A DNA stretch of 64,000 nt. Source: Gillisella taibaishanensis (lineage in GTDB: Bacteria > Pseudomonadota > Alphaproteobacteria > Rhizobiales > Rhizobiaceae). Positions within the stretch are counted from its first letter, which is position 1. Every line of letters starts with the position of its first letter. The notes beneath the pieces are model-generated. The model was not told the DNA's origin, did no database searches, and saw nothing but the letters and a program-made list of their open reading frames with translations. Location: NCBI RefSeq assembly GCF_001938985.1, contig NZ_MKIN01000022.1, positions 1,178,001 through 1,242,000 on the forward strand, in the 5' to 3' direction. This document shows positions 36,557-44,900 of the stretch, in pieces. A program made the translations under genes and the position numbers.

Positions 36557-37495
36557 ATGGCTGATATGGCGAAGACCGGCACGCCCTTCGTGGCTTTGGC
36601 CGATTGGGGCACGAGCAATTTCCGCCTCTGGTTGGTGGATGGCGACGGCGTGGTGCTGGGCGAACGCCAGTCGGCGGACGGCATGTCAGCCTGCGCCAAG
36701 GACAACCGCTTTGCGGCCGTTCTCGAAGAACATCTGGAGGCGCTTTCAGCGCCTCTCGATCTTCCAGTAGTGATCGCCGGCATGGCCGGCGCCCGCGCCG
36801 GTTGGCTAGAGGCACCGTATGTCGAGACACCGACAGCGCTCTCCGGCCTCCACCTGCGCACCGTCAGCCCAAAGGCGACGCGGCCAATCCACATCCTGCC
36901 GGGTGTCTGCCAGATCAACACCGGCCCATTCGACGTTATGCGCGGCGAAGAAACCCAGTTGGCCGGCGTTGTCGCTGGCGGCATTGCCTCGGGCGTGATC
37001 TGCATGCCCGGCACCCATTGCAAGTGGGTGGATCTTGAAGGCGGCGTGGTGCAGCGCTTCCGCACCGTCATGACCGGCGAATTGTTCGATCTGATCGCCA
37101 AGCAGTCGATCCTGCGTCTTTCGATGCCCCAGGACGGGCTGACGCAGACGGATGAGGCCGTCTTCATCGAGGCCGTGACCGAGGCGCTGGGCAGCAATTT
37201 CTCCCTGACCACCAGCCTGTTTTCGATCCGGGCCGCCGGCCTTCTCTCCACACCCGGCCCGCAGGATGCGGCAAGCCGGCTGTCTGGCCTGCTGATCGGC
37301 GCGGAAATCGCGGGCATGCGGGACTGGGTCAACGCCGGCAAAACCGTGCATATCGTCGGCTCGAAATCGCTTTCAGCCCTTTATGCCAAGGCCATTACCC
37401 TTGCCGGTGGCAGTGCCAGCAGTCTCGACGGCAGCGCCCTGGTGCGCACCGGCCTGTTTGCCGCAGCCCAGGCGCTTTTTCAAACCGCAGAGTAA
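36557..37495 (+). CDS. dgoK: 2-dehydro-3-deoxygalactonokinase
   Basis: This 312-residue kinase of the DgoK family has an ASKHA-type phosphate loop at the N-terminus (ADWGTSNFRLWLV). The family blocks 'VIAGMAGARAGWLEAPYV', 'GEETQLAGV' and 'MPGTHCKWVDLEGGVVQRF' follow. It phosphorylates 2-keto-3-deoxygalactonate in the De Ley-Doudoroff route for galactose. Start ATG 36557 lies 15 bases after the previous stop. With dgoA it provides the hexose branch of this operon. Confidence 0.93.
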   Translation: MADMAKTGTPFVALADWGTSNFRLWLVDGDGVVLGERQSADGMSACAKDNRFAAVLEEHLEALSAPLDLPVVIAGMAGARAGWLEAPYVETPTALSGLHLRTVSPKATRPIHILPGVCQINTGPFDVMRGEETQLAGVVAGGIASGVICMPGTHCKWVDLEGGVVQRFRTVMTGELFDLIAKQSILRLSMPQDGLTQTDEAVFIEAVTEALGSNFSLTTSLFSIRAAGLLSTPGPQDAASRLSGLLIGAEIAGMRDWVNAGKTVHIVGSKSLSALYAKAITLAGGSASSLDGSALVRTGLFAAAQALFQTAE

Positions 37496-37504
37496 GGACA
37501 GACC

Positions 37505-38152
37505 ATGACCACCACCCATACGCCCTGGCCGCAGTTGAAGCGCGAACTGGTCGCCATCCTGCGCGGCATCGGTCCTGACGACATCGAAAGCGTCGTCGAC
37601 GTGCTGCTCGAACAGGGTTTTGAAGCGATCGAAGTGCCGCTGAATTCGCCCGATCCGTTTATCTCGATCGAAAAAGCCCGCAAGCGCGCCCCTGAAGGCG
37701 TGTTGATCGGCGCCGGCACCGTGCTTGACCCCGCTGCGGTCGAACAGCTGCACAGCGTCGGCGGCAATCTTTTGGTCACACCCAATACCGATCCCGCTGT
37801 CATCGGCCAGGCTGCCCGGCTCGGCATGGTCTCCATGCCGGGCGCCTTCACGCCAACGGAAGCGCTTGCCGCCATCAAGGCCGGCGCCTCGGCCATCAAG
37901 TTCTTCCCGGCCAGCGTGCTTGGCCCAAGCGGCATCAATGCCATCAAGGCGATCCTGCCGGCCAATTTTCCGATCGGCGCAGTCGGCGGTGTCGGCGAGA
38001 GCAATTTCGGCGAATACCTCAAGGCCGGCGCCCGCGCCTTCGGCATCGGCACCAGCCTCTACAAGCCCGGCGACAAGGCCGATGTCGTCAAGGAACGCGC
38101 CGCCAAGCTAGTGGCCGCCTATGACGCGGCTGTCGCCGCCCACAAAGGCTGA
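37505..38152 (+). CDS. dgoA: 2-dehydro-3-deoxy-6-phosphogalactonate aldolase
   Basis: This 215-residue class I aldolase of the KDPG/KDPGal family has the catalytic Glu and Arg neighbourhood 'VAILRGI', 'EVPLNSPDP', 'GAGTVLDP', and the Schiff-base Lys in 'SAIKFFPAS'. It cleaves KDPGal to pyruvate and glyceraldehyde 3-phosphate. It starts nine bases after dgoK. It might also cleave KDPG from the uronate cluster, which has no aldolase gene of its own, but that is speculative. A hairpin at 38173-38200 follows without a T-run. Confidence 0.93.
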   Translation: MTTTHTPWPQLKRELVAILRGIGPDDIESVVDVLLEQGFEAIEVPLNSPDPFISIEKARKRAPEGVLIGAGTVLDPAAVEQLHSVGGNLLVTPNTDPAVIGQAARLGMVSMPGAFTPTEALAAIKAGASAIKFFPASVLGPSGINAIKAILPANFPIGAVGGVGESNFGEYLKAGARAFGIGTSLYKPGDKADVVKERAAKLVAAYDAAVAAHKG

Positions 38153-38248
38153 TTTCAGCCCGAGATTAAGAGTGCGGCCGGCAAATCGATGCCGACCGCA
38201 AAGCCGATATAGCTGTAAAGCTGATATCATCGGCAATCAGGAGGTCGG

Positions 38249-38611
38249 ATGCGGCTTTTGATGCTCTGCCTCGGCTGGTTCTTCGTAGCACTCGGCGTCA
38301 TCGGCATCTTCCTGCCGCTGCTGCCGACCACGCCCTTCATCATCCTGGCCGCCGGCCTGTTTGCCCGCTCCTCGCCGCGCTTCGAGCAATGGCTGCTCGA
38401 TCATCCCCGTTTTGGCAAGCCGCTCACCGACTGGCGCCGCGAAGGCGCAATTTCTGGCCGAGCCAAGGGTGCAGCTGTGACTGTCATGGCGATCAGCTTT
38501 ATCGTGATGATGATGTTTTCCTCCGCGCCGCTCTTCGTGCGGATCGGCACCGGCGTCATCCTTTTATGCTCAGCGGCCTTCGTGCTGACAAGGCCGACAC
38601 CAAGAGGATGA
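38249..38611 (+). CDS. DUF454 (YbaN-like) small inner-membrane protein
   Basis: A 120-residue protein with an N-terminal membrane segment and hairpin (residues 3-40, 'GWFFVALGVIGIFLPLLPTT') and two C-terminal helices around residues 72-112. The central 'RSSPRFEQWLLDHPRFGKPL' block is the DUF454 signature. AGGAGG precedes the ATG. The family is widespread, and its function is not known. It stands apart from the galactose genes (about 96 bases) and may have its own promoter. Confidence 0.85.
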   Translation: MRLLMLCLGWFFVALGVIGIFLPLLPTTPFIILAAGLFARSSPRFEQWLLDHPRFGKPLTDWRREGAISGRAKGAAVTVMAISFIVMMMFSSAPLFVRIGTGVILLCSAAFVLTRPTPRG

Positions 38612-38670
38612 TGGTTTACCTTAGCGCATTTCCGGACGCAAAACCGCTACACACTTTTGCTGGAAATGCT

Positions 38671-39576
38671 CTATTCCGGCACCGCAGGCAGCACGGTCTC
38701 GGTCTTGTTCAGCCGCTTTTCGCGGAAGAAGATGAACAGGCCCGAGCCGATGATCAGTGCAGCACCGATCACCATGCTGGTGCGCGGCAGGTCGCCGAAA
38801 AACAGCCACCCGAACAGCACCGCCCAGAGCAGCAGCGTATATTGCAGCGGCGCGACGGCAGCGGCATCGGAGATTTTCAGCGCCCTGTTGACTAGCATAT
38901 GCGCCGCCATGGCGACGATGCCGAGCAGGCCAAGCATGACGAGGTCCGTGGCTGACGCGATCGGCACCCAGTCGAAAGGCGCGAAGAACAGGCCGCCAAG
39001 CAGCGCCGCCGCCGCCTGGAACAGCACCAGCAGCTTGTCCGGCGTCGCCCGCAGCGACCGGCCCGACAGCATCATGAAGGCGAAGGCGGCGCTGCCGATA
39101 ATCGAGATCAGCGCCGGCGCCGAAAACATCGCCCGTGATGGTTCCAGCGTGACGATGACGCCGGCAAAGCCAATCACAATTGCGGTAATCCGCCGCCAGC
39201 CGATGGTTTCCCCCAGCAGGAAGGGCGCCGCCGCCGCAACATAAATCGGCGCGGCGAGCCAATAGGTCATGACATCGGCGAGCGGCAGGTAGCTGACGGC
39301 GTAGTAGAAGGCGATGATCTCCACGGTGGAGCAAACAACGCGGGCCAGCTGCATCCACGGCCGTTCTACTGACAGAACAGGCGCTAGACCACCGCGCACC
39401 AGAAACGGCAAGAGGATCAGCAGAGCAGCCATGCTGCGCACCACCACCACCTGGCCAAGCCCGTAATGGGCCACCAGCGCCTTGGCCATCGCGTCATTCA
39501 GCGCAAACATCAGCATGCCCGCCAGCATGATGGCGGGGCCGGCAGTGCGGATATTCACGAGATGAGGGAAAGACAC
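38671..39576 (-). CDS. EamA/DMT-family transporter
   Basis: A drug/metabolite-type carrier of about 301 residues with ten hydrophobic helices in two EamA repeats (about residues 10-140 and 150-290). The first repeat ends near 'GFAGVIVTLEP' and the second near 'GAALIIGSGLFIF'. The start is uncertain: GTG 39576 gives the usual length, while an ATG at 39651 adds 25 residues lacking a ribosome-binding site. It is divergent from a GntR gene, with a perfect palindrome between them, so it is a likely target. The substrate is unknown. Confidence 0.83.
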   Translation of the reverse strand: MSFPHLVNIRTAGPAIMLAGMLMFALNDAMAKALVAHYGLGQVVVVRSMAALLILLPFLVRGGLAPVLSVERPWMQLARVVCSTVEIIAFYYAVSYLPLADVMTYWLAAPIYVAAAAPFLLGETIGWRRITAIVIGFAGVIVTLEPSRAMFSAPALISIIGSAAFAFMMLSGRSLRATPDKLLVLFQAAAALLGGLFFAPFDWVPIASATDLVMLGLLGIVAMAAHMLVNRALKISDAAAVAPLQYTLLLWAVLFGWLFFGDLPRTSMVIGAALIIGSGLFIFFREKRLNKTETVLPAVPE

Positions 39577-39689
39577 GGCGCGCAGGACCTTGAGGATGGA
39601 TGAGAGAATGGCGCCGTCCCTACCACAGCCGACAGCCGCCGCCCATAACATTTGTGAGACATCAAATATACGAAACGTCCACGACAGCC

Positions 39690-39720
39690 ATTGATAAAGT
39701 CATCGGATGACTTTATCAAT
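39690..39720. promoter_or_regulatory. Perfect 31-base palindrome, probable GntR operator
   Basis: Arms ATTGATAAAGTCATC (39690-39704) and GATGACTTTATCAAT (39706-39720) are perfectly complementary around one G. It lies six bases before the GntR start codon and in front of the divergent transporter gene. This is the expected position for an operator that controls both genes and autoregulates. Confidence 0.8.
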
Positions 39721-39726
39721 TCCAGA

Positions 39727-40413
39727 ATGCGACCTTTACAGAAAACCAATCTCGCCGACAGCGCGGCGGACCGGATCAGAACAGCACTTGCCGATGGCCT
39801 CTGGCGGATCGGCGAGAAATTGCCCAATGAGCAGGGCCTGTCGGACCAGCTGCAGGTCAGCCGCGGCACCATCCGTGAAGCGGTGCGGGTGCTGGTGGCG
39901 CAGGGCCTGCTGGAAACCCGGCAAGGCTCCGGCACCTATGTCGTCACCGATAGGGTCGTGCCGCAGCCGCTGGATCTTGCCCGTCGCACCAGCCTGCGCG
40001 ATCGGCTGGAGGCACGGCTGGCGCTTGAGGTGGAAGGGGCAAGGCTGGCAGCGCAAAGGGCGAGACCGGCAGCGATCCGGCAATTGCACGCCCTGCTCGA
40101 TCAACGCGGCCATTCCGCCGCCGAGCCGGATCGCGCCGCCTTTATTGCCCGCGACCTCGCCTTTCATCGGGCAGTGATTGCCGCCGGCGAGAATGCCGCG
40201 ATGCTGGAGCTCTATGATTTCTTCACCCGCTCGATTACCGACACAATCGAGGCAACCACCGGCGGCTTGCTGCCGGAGCCGGATCTGGCGGCCCACCGCG
40301 CCATCGTCGAGGCCATCGCAACAGGCGATCCCGACGCCGCCGATCGCACCGTGCGGGCCTTCATGCGACCCGTGCTCGCCGCCCTGACCGAAAGTAGGCC
40401 GGGTTCGGATTGA
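39727..40413 (+). CDS. GntR-family (FCD subfamily) transcriptional regulator
   Basis: This 228-residue regulator has a winged helix ('EQGLSDQLQVSRGTIREAVR', about residues 36-55; 'LETRQGSGTYV' wing) and a helical FCD effector domain with likely ligands in 'ARDLAFHRAVI' and 'AAHRAIVEAI'. The frame is open from 39691, but that start would lie inside a perfect palindrome; ATG 39727 places the palindrome upstream, as an operator. Neighbours are a divergent EamA transporter and a downstream CynX-type MFS gene, both possible targets. Confidence 0.88.
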   Translation: MRPLQKTNLADSAADRIRTALADGLWRIGEKLPNEQGLSDQLQVSRGTIREAVRVLVAQGLLETRQGSGTYVVTDRVVPQPLDLARRTSLRDRLEARLALEVEGARLAAQRARPAAIRQLHALLDQRGHSAAEPDRAAFIARDLAFHRAVIAAGENAAMLELYDFFTRSITDTIEATTGGLLPEPDLAAHRAIVEAIATGDPDAADRTVRAFMRPVLAALTESRPGSD

Positions 40414-40494
40414 ACCCAGCGCTTTTGTTATCCTTCTGTTTTTGCTTTTCTTTTGGAAGAGCGAGCTTTCCGATAGGCTTTAAAGGACATGACC

Positions 40495-41817
40495 ATGTCG
40501 CTCATCTCTTCAGAACCTGCTCATTCCGGGCACGGTCAAGACCTCGGCCTTGCCGACGAACTGCTGATCGATGCAGATCCGGACGATGCGCCAACCTCAG
40601 CACGGGCTAAGCCTCAGACGGCAGCGCAGCGGTCGTCTGTTGCGCGCATCATCCTCGGCATCAGTCTTGTGATGATCGCCTTCAATCTGCGGCCGGTATT
40701 TTCCAGCGCCTCGACGCTGCTGCCGGAGATCCGCGATGGGCTGGGGCTTTCGGCACTTGGCGCCAGCCTGCTCACTACCCTGCCGGTCCTCTGCCTCGGC
40801 GTCTTCTCGCCACTGGCGCCCAAACTGTCGGATCGGTTCGGCGCGGAAAAGACGTTGCTGGCGGTCATGGCGCTGCTGGCAATAGGCACCGCGCTGCGGG
40901 GCATCCCGAGCATTCCACCGCTATTTTTCGGCACCGCGCTCGCCGGTGCCTGTATCGCCGTCGGCAATGTGTTGCTGCCCGGTCTGGTGAAGCGCGACTT
41001 CCCCCAGCAAGCCGCGCTGATGACCGGCTTTTACACAATGGCGCTGTGCGGCGGGGCGGCGGCTGCCGCCGGGCTAACCCTTCCCATTGAGGCCGCAAGC
41101 GGCGGCTCGATGGCGATAGGGCTTGCCGTCTGGGCACTGCCGGCCGCCGTGGTCTTCCTGCTTTGGCTACCCCAGGCCTTTTCAGCCCATGGTCATCGCC
41201 CGGGCCTGCGCGTTCAGGTTCAGGGACTGTGGCGCGACCGGCTGGCCTGGAACGTCACCCTCTACACCGGCCTGCAATCGGCGCTCGCCTATTGCGTCTT
41301 CGGCTGGCTGGTGCCGATCCTGCGCGAGCGTGGGCTGGATGGCGTCACCGCTGGCGCTGTCGTCTCCGTGTCCGTCATGGTCCAGGCCGCCGCCTGCATT
41401 TTTGCGCCGCATCTTGCCGTGCGTGGCCGGGATCAACGGCTGGTCAATGCCGCTGTCGCCATTCTCGCTGTTATAGCGCTGTTCGGCCTGCTGTTTGCTC
41501 CGCTCTCTACCCTCTGGATCTGGGCGGTATTGCAGGGCATTGGCCAGGGCAGCCTGATTGCGCTTGCCATGACCGCAATCGTGCTGCGCTCCGGCAATCC
41601 GCAAATTGCCGCGCATCTCTCCGGCATGGCCCAATGCGTCGGCTATTGCCTTGCCGCCGTCGGTCCGCTGCTTGTCGGCCTCATCCATGGCTTTACCGGC
41701 AGCTTTGCCTGGTCGGGCCTGCTGTTCGCAGCTCTTGGTCTCGGAGCGGCCTGGCATGGATGGCGCGCCGGCCGCGACCTCCAGGTCAATGTCGTCCTGA
41801 GCGAAAAATCGCATTGA
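40495..41817 (+). CDS. MFS transporter, CynX/NimT family
   Basis: A 440-residue protein with a cytoplasmic N-terminal leader of about 50 residues and 12 hydrophobic helices. The first helix contains 'GISLVMIAFNLRPVFSS', typical of the cyanate/nitroimidazole (CynX/NimT) branch, with 'LSDRFGAEKTLLAVMALLA' as the loop 2-3 signature. ATG 40495 has AAAGGA seven bases upstream; ATG 40489 is too close. It lies 81 bases downstream of the GntR gene, in the same direction. The substrate is unknown. Confidence 0.87.
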   Translation: MSLISSEPAHSGHGQDLGLADELLIDADPDDAPTSARAKPQTAAQRSSVARIILGISLVMIAFNLRPVFSSASTLLPEIRDGLGLSALGASLLTTLPVLCLGVFSPLAPKLSDRFGAEKTLLAVMALLAIGTALRGIPSIPPLFFGTALAGACIAVGNVLLPGLVKRDFPQQAALMTGFYTMALCGGAAAAAGLTLPIEAASGGSMAIGLAVWALPAAVVFLLWLPQAFSAHGHRPGLRVQVQGLWRDRLAWNVTLYTGLQSALAYCVFGWLVPILRERGLDGVTAGAVVSVSVMVQAAACIFAPHLAVRGRDQRLVNAAVAILAVIALFGLLFAPLSTLWIWAVLQGIGQGSLIALAMTAIVLRSGNPQIAAHLSGMAQCVGYCLAAVGPLLVGLIHGFTGSFAWSGLLFAALGLGAAWHGWRAGRDLQVNVVLSEKSH

Positions 41818-41914
41818 CACCAAATGGTTAAATCAGAAGAGTAGAATGGTCGGCAGGAGGAGAAACGGATCGCCAGAGGACCCGTTTCCATTAAAATAAT
41901 AGGGGACAACGATC

Positions 41915-44900
41915 ATGGGTTTGCAACGGATTTTCGCCGCGACGGCGCTTGCGATCCTGTGTCTTGGCCAGCCTCTCTTCGCGTCTGACACCATGGCGGC
42001 CGATGCCGGCCGCAGCATCGCCCTGACGAAGGACAGCGATTACGCGGGCTTCGATCTGCGGACTCAACAGAATGTCACGCTTGATCAGTGCCAGGCGAGC
42101 TGTATCGACGACAAATCCTGCCGGGCCTTCACCTATAATGTCAAAGCGCGCTGGTGCTTTCTGAAGTCGGATTTCGGCCCGCTAAATCCTTTTGTCGGCG
42201 CCGTTGCCGGCCGCATCGTCACCAATACGAGCGAGCCTGACATCGGCGTTGCGCCAAAGCTCGACTTCGTTTCCGCCAGCGTGAACGGCCAGGCCCAAAG
42301 CTTTCGCGACCGCCTGATCAAGACGGGCACGACAAACGCACAAGGTCTCAGCCAGTCCATTTTGCGGGCAGAGATGGACCTCTCGGCAGGGCGCACCAAG
42401 GATGCCGTTGGCGGCTTTCTCGCTGCCGCAGCGCTCTCGCCCGACGATAGCTCGCTTTGGCTGCGTGCCGCCCGCGCCGCCAACCTGATCAAAAACGACA
42501 GCGAGGCGACGAGCCAGGGCCTCTATGCAGCCGTGATCGGCTATGACGTCAGCCGGACGACCAAGGTCCGGGCCGAGGCGCTGGCCGTCATGGCGAAGGC
42601 ACTGGAAAAGAGCGAGAGCTATCGCCAGGCGCTGAGCGCCTACAAGGCCAGCCTCGAGATCTCAGCAGACAAGACCGTGCGCGCCGCCTATCTGGCGCTG
42701 AAGGCCACCAAGGGATTCCGCATCACCGGCAACACTGTCGATGCCGACGCCACCACCCCGCGCGCCTGCGTGCAATTTTCAGATCCCCTCGTGAAGCGCG
42801 GCGCCGATTACAGCGCCTTTGTCACGGTCAACGGCAAGCCGCCGAAGTCCGTCGAAGCCAAGGAGAGCCAACTCTGCGTCGAGGGGCTGGACTATGGCCA
42901 GCGCTATACGATCGGCCTGCGCGAAGGCCTGCCCTCCTCCGTCGATGAGCCCTTGCAGGCCCGTTCGGATATCGAGGTCTATATTCGTGACCGCAGCCCG
43001 GTGGTGCGCTTTACCGGCGACCGCTTCGTGCTGCCGGCAGCGATGCGGCGCGGCATTCCGCTGGTTTCGGTCAATACTGAAAAGGCCAATCTGAAGCTCT
43101 ACCGCATCGGCGAGCGATCGATTTCGCCGCTAATGGCCAATTCGCGCTTTCTCAGCCAGTTGAGCGGCTATACTGCCGCGCGCATCGAGCAGGACAATGG
43201 CGAACTGGTCTGGCAAGGCACGCTAGACATCGCCAGCGAGCTTAACCGCGAAGTCACCACCAGTTTCCCCGTGGATCAGGCACTGCCGGAGCGCAAGCCC
43301 GGCATCTATGTGCTGACGGCCTCGGCCACCGGCGGCAAGAGCCAGGAATGGGATGATCAGGCCACCCAATGGTTCCTGGTTTCCGATATTGGTCTTTCCA
43401 CTTTTGCCGGCACCGATGGGCTGCATGTCTTTGCCCGCTCGCTGAACACTGCCAAGCCCATTGCCGGTGTCGAGCTGAAGCTGCTCGCCCGCAACAACGA
43501 GATCCTCGGTACGGCGACCACCGACGACCAGGGCCGCGCCACGTTTTCGGCGGGCCTGATGCGCGGCGGTGCGGGCCTTGCCCCGACAGTGCTGACGGGA
43601 GAGATCAAGGCCGATGGCAAGGCCGCCCCGGATGGGAAGGCGGCCCCCGATGGGAAGGCGACCCAAGCGGATTTCGTCTTCCTCGACATGACCAAAGCGG
43701 GCTTTGACCTTTCCGACCGTGGCGTCACCGGCCGTGCCGCCCCCGGCGCCATCGACATCTTCGCCTGGACCGAGCGCGGTATCTACCGCCCGGGCGACAC
43801 CGTGCATGTCGGCGCGCTTGCCCGCGATATCGATGCGGAAGCCATCGATGGCCTGCCGCTCACCTTCATCTTCACCCGGCCCGATGGCGTCGAATATCGC
43901 CGCATGGTCAGCACAGGCGCCGGCCTCGGCGGCCATGTCCTCGACCTGGCTCTCGACAAGAGTGTCATGCGCGGCACCTGGACGCTTGGCATCCATGTTG
44001 ATCCGAAAAAGCCGGCGATTGCCGAACAGACCTTCCTCGTCGACGATTTTCTGCCTGATCGGATCGAGTTCGACATGAAGGCGCAGGCCGGCGTGCTGAA
44101 ACCGGGTACGCCGCTGTCGGTCGATGTCGATGGCCGCTATCTCTACGGCGCCCCTGCGGCTGGCCTGACGCTCGAAGGCGAGATGCTGATCAAGCCGGTC
44201 AGGACGCGCGACGACAAGCCGGGCTTCCTGTTCGGCCTTGCCGACGAAGAGGCTGGCGAATCAAACAGCGTGACCCTCGATGACCTACAGCCACTGGACG
44301 ACAAGGGCCACGGCACGATCGATTTGCAGCTCGGCGACCTGCCTTCCACTACCCAGCTGTTGCAGGCGGAACTGTCGGTGCGGCTCAAGGAAGGCGGCGG
44401 CCGCGCCGTGGAAAGGCAGCTGACGCTGCCGATCAACAATGGCCAGCCTGCCATCGGCATCAAACCCGGTTTTTCAGGTTCGCTTGCCGAAAACAGCACC
44501 GGCCATTTCCAGCTGATCGCCCTGGATGGTGAAGGCAAGGCCCAGACGCTCTCGGGCGCCAAATGGAAACTGGTGCAGCTGGACCGGAACTATCAATGGT
44601 ACCGCGATGGCAATTCCTGGCGCTATGAACCGGTTACCTCGACCAAGCTCGTTGCGTCAGGCACAACAGACATCGGCACTGACGGCACCGACCTCTCCAT
44701 GCCGGTCGGCTGGGGCCGTTTCAGGCTCGAAGTCGACGCACCCGGCGTCGATAGCGCCGCATCCAGCGTGGAATTCGATGCCGGCTGGTTCTCCGCCGGC
44801 GGATCGAGCGACACGCCCGATGCCCTGGAAATCGCGCTCGACAAGCCAAGCTACAAGGTGGGTGAAACCGCAAAGCTGAAGATATCACCGCATTACGCTG

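Noticed and set aside
41862..41888. GAAACGGATC/GACCCGTTTC hairpin before the macroglobulin gene
   Set aside because: The stem has a mismatch and is followed by CATTAAAAT rather than a T-run, so I do not call it a terminator for the MFS gene.
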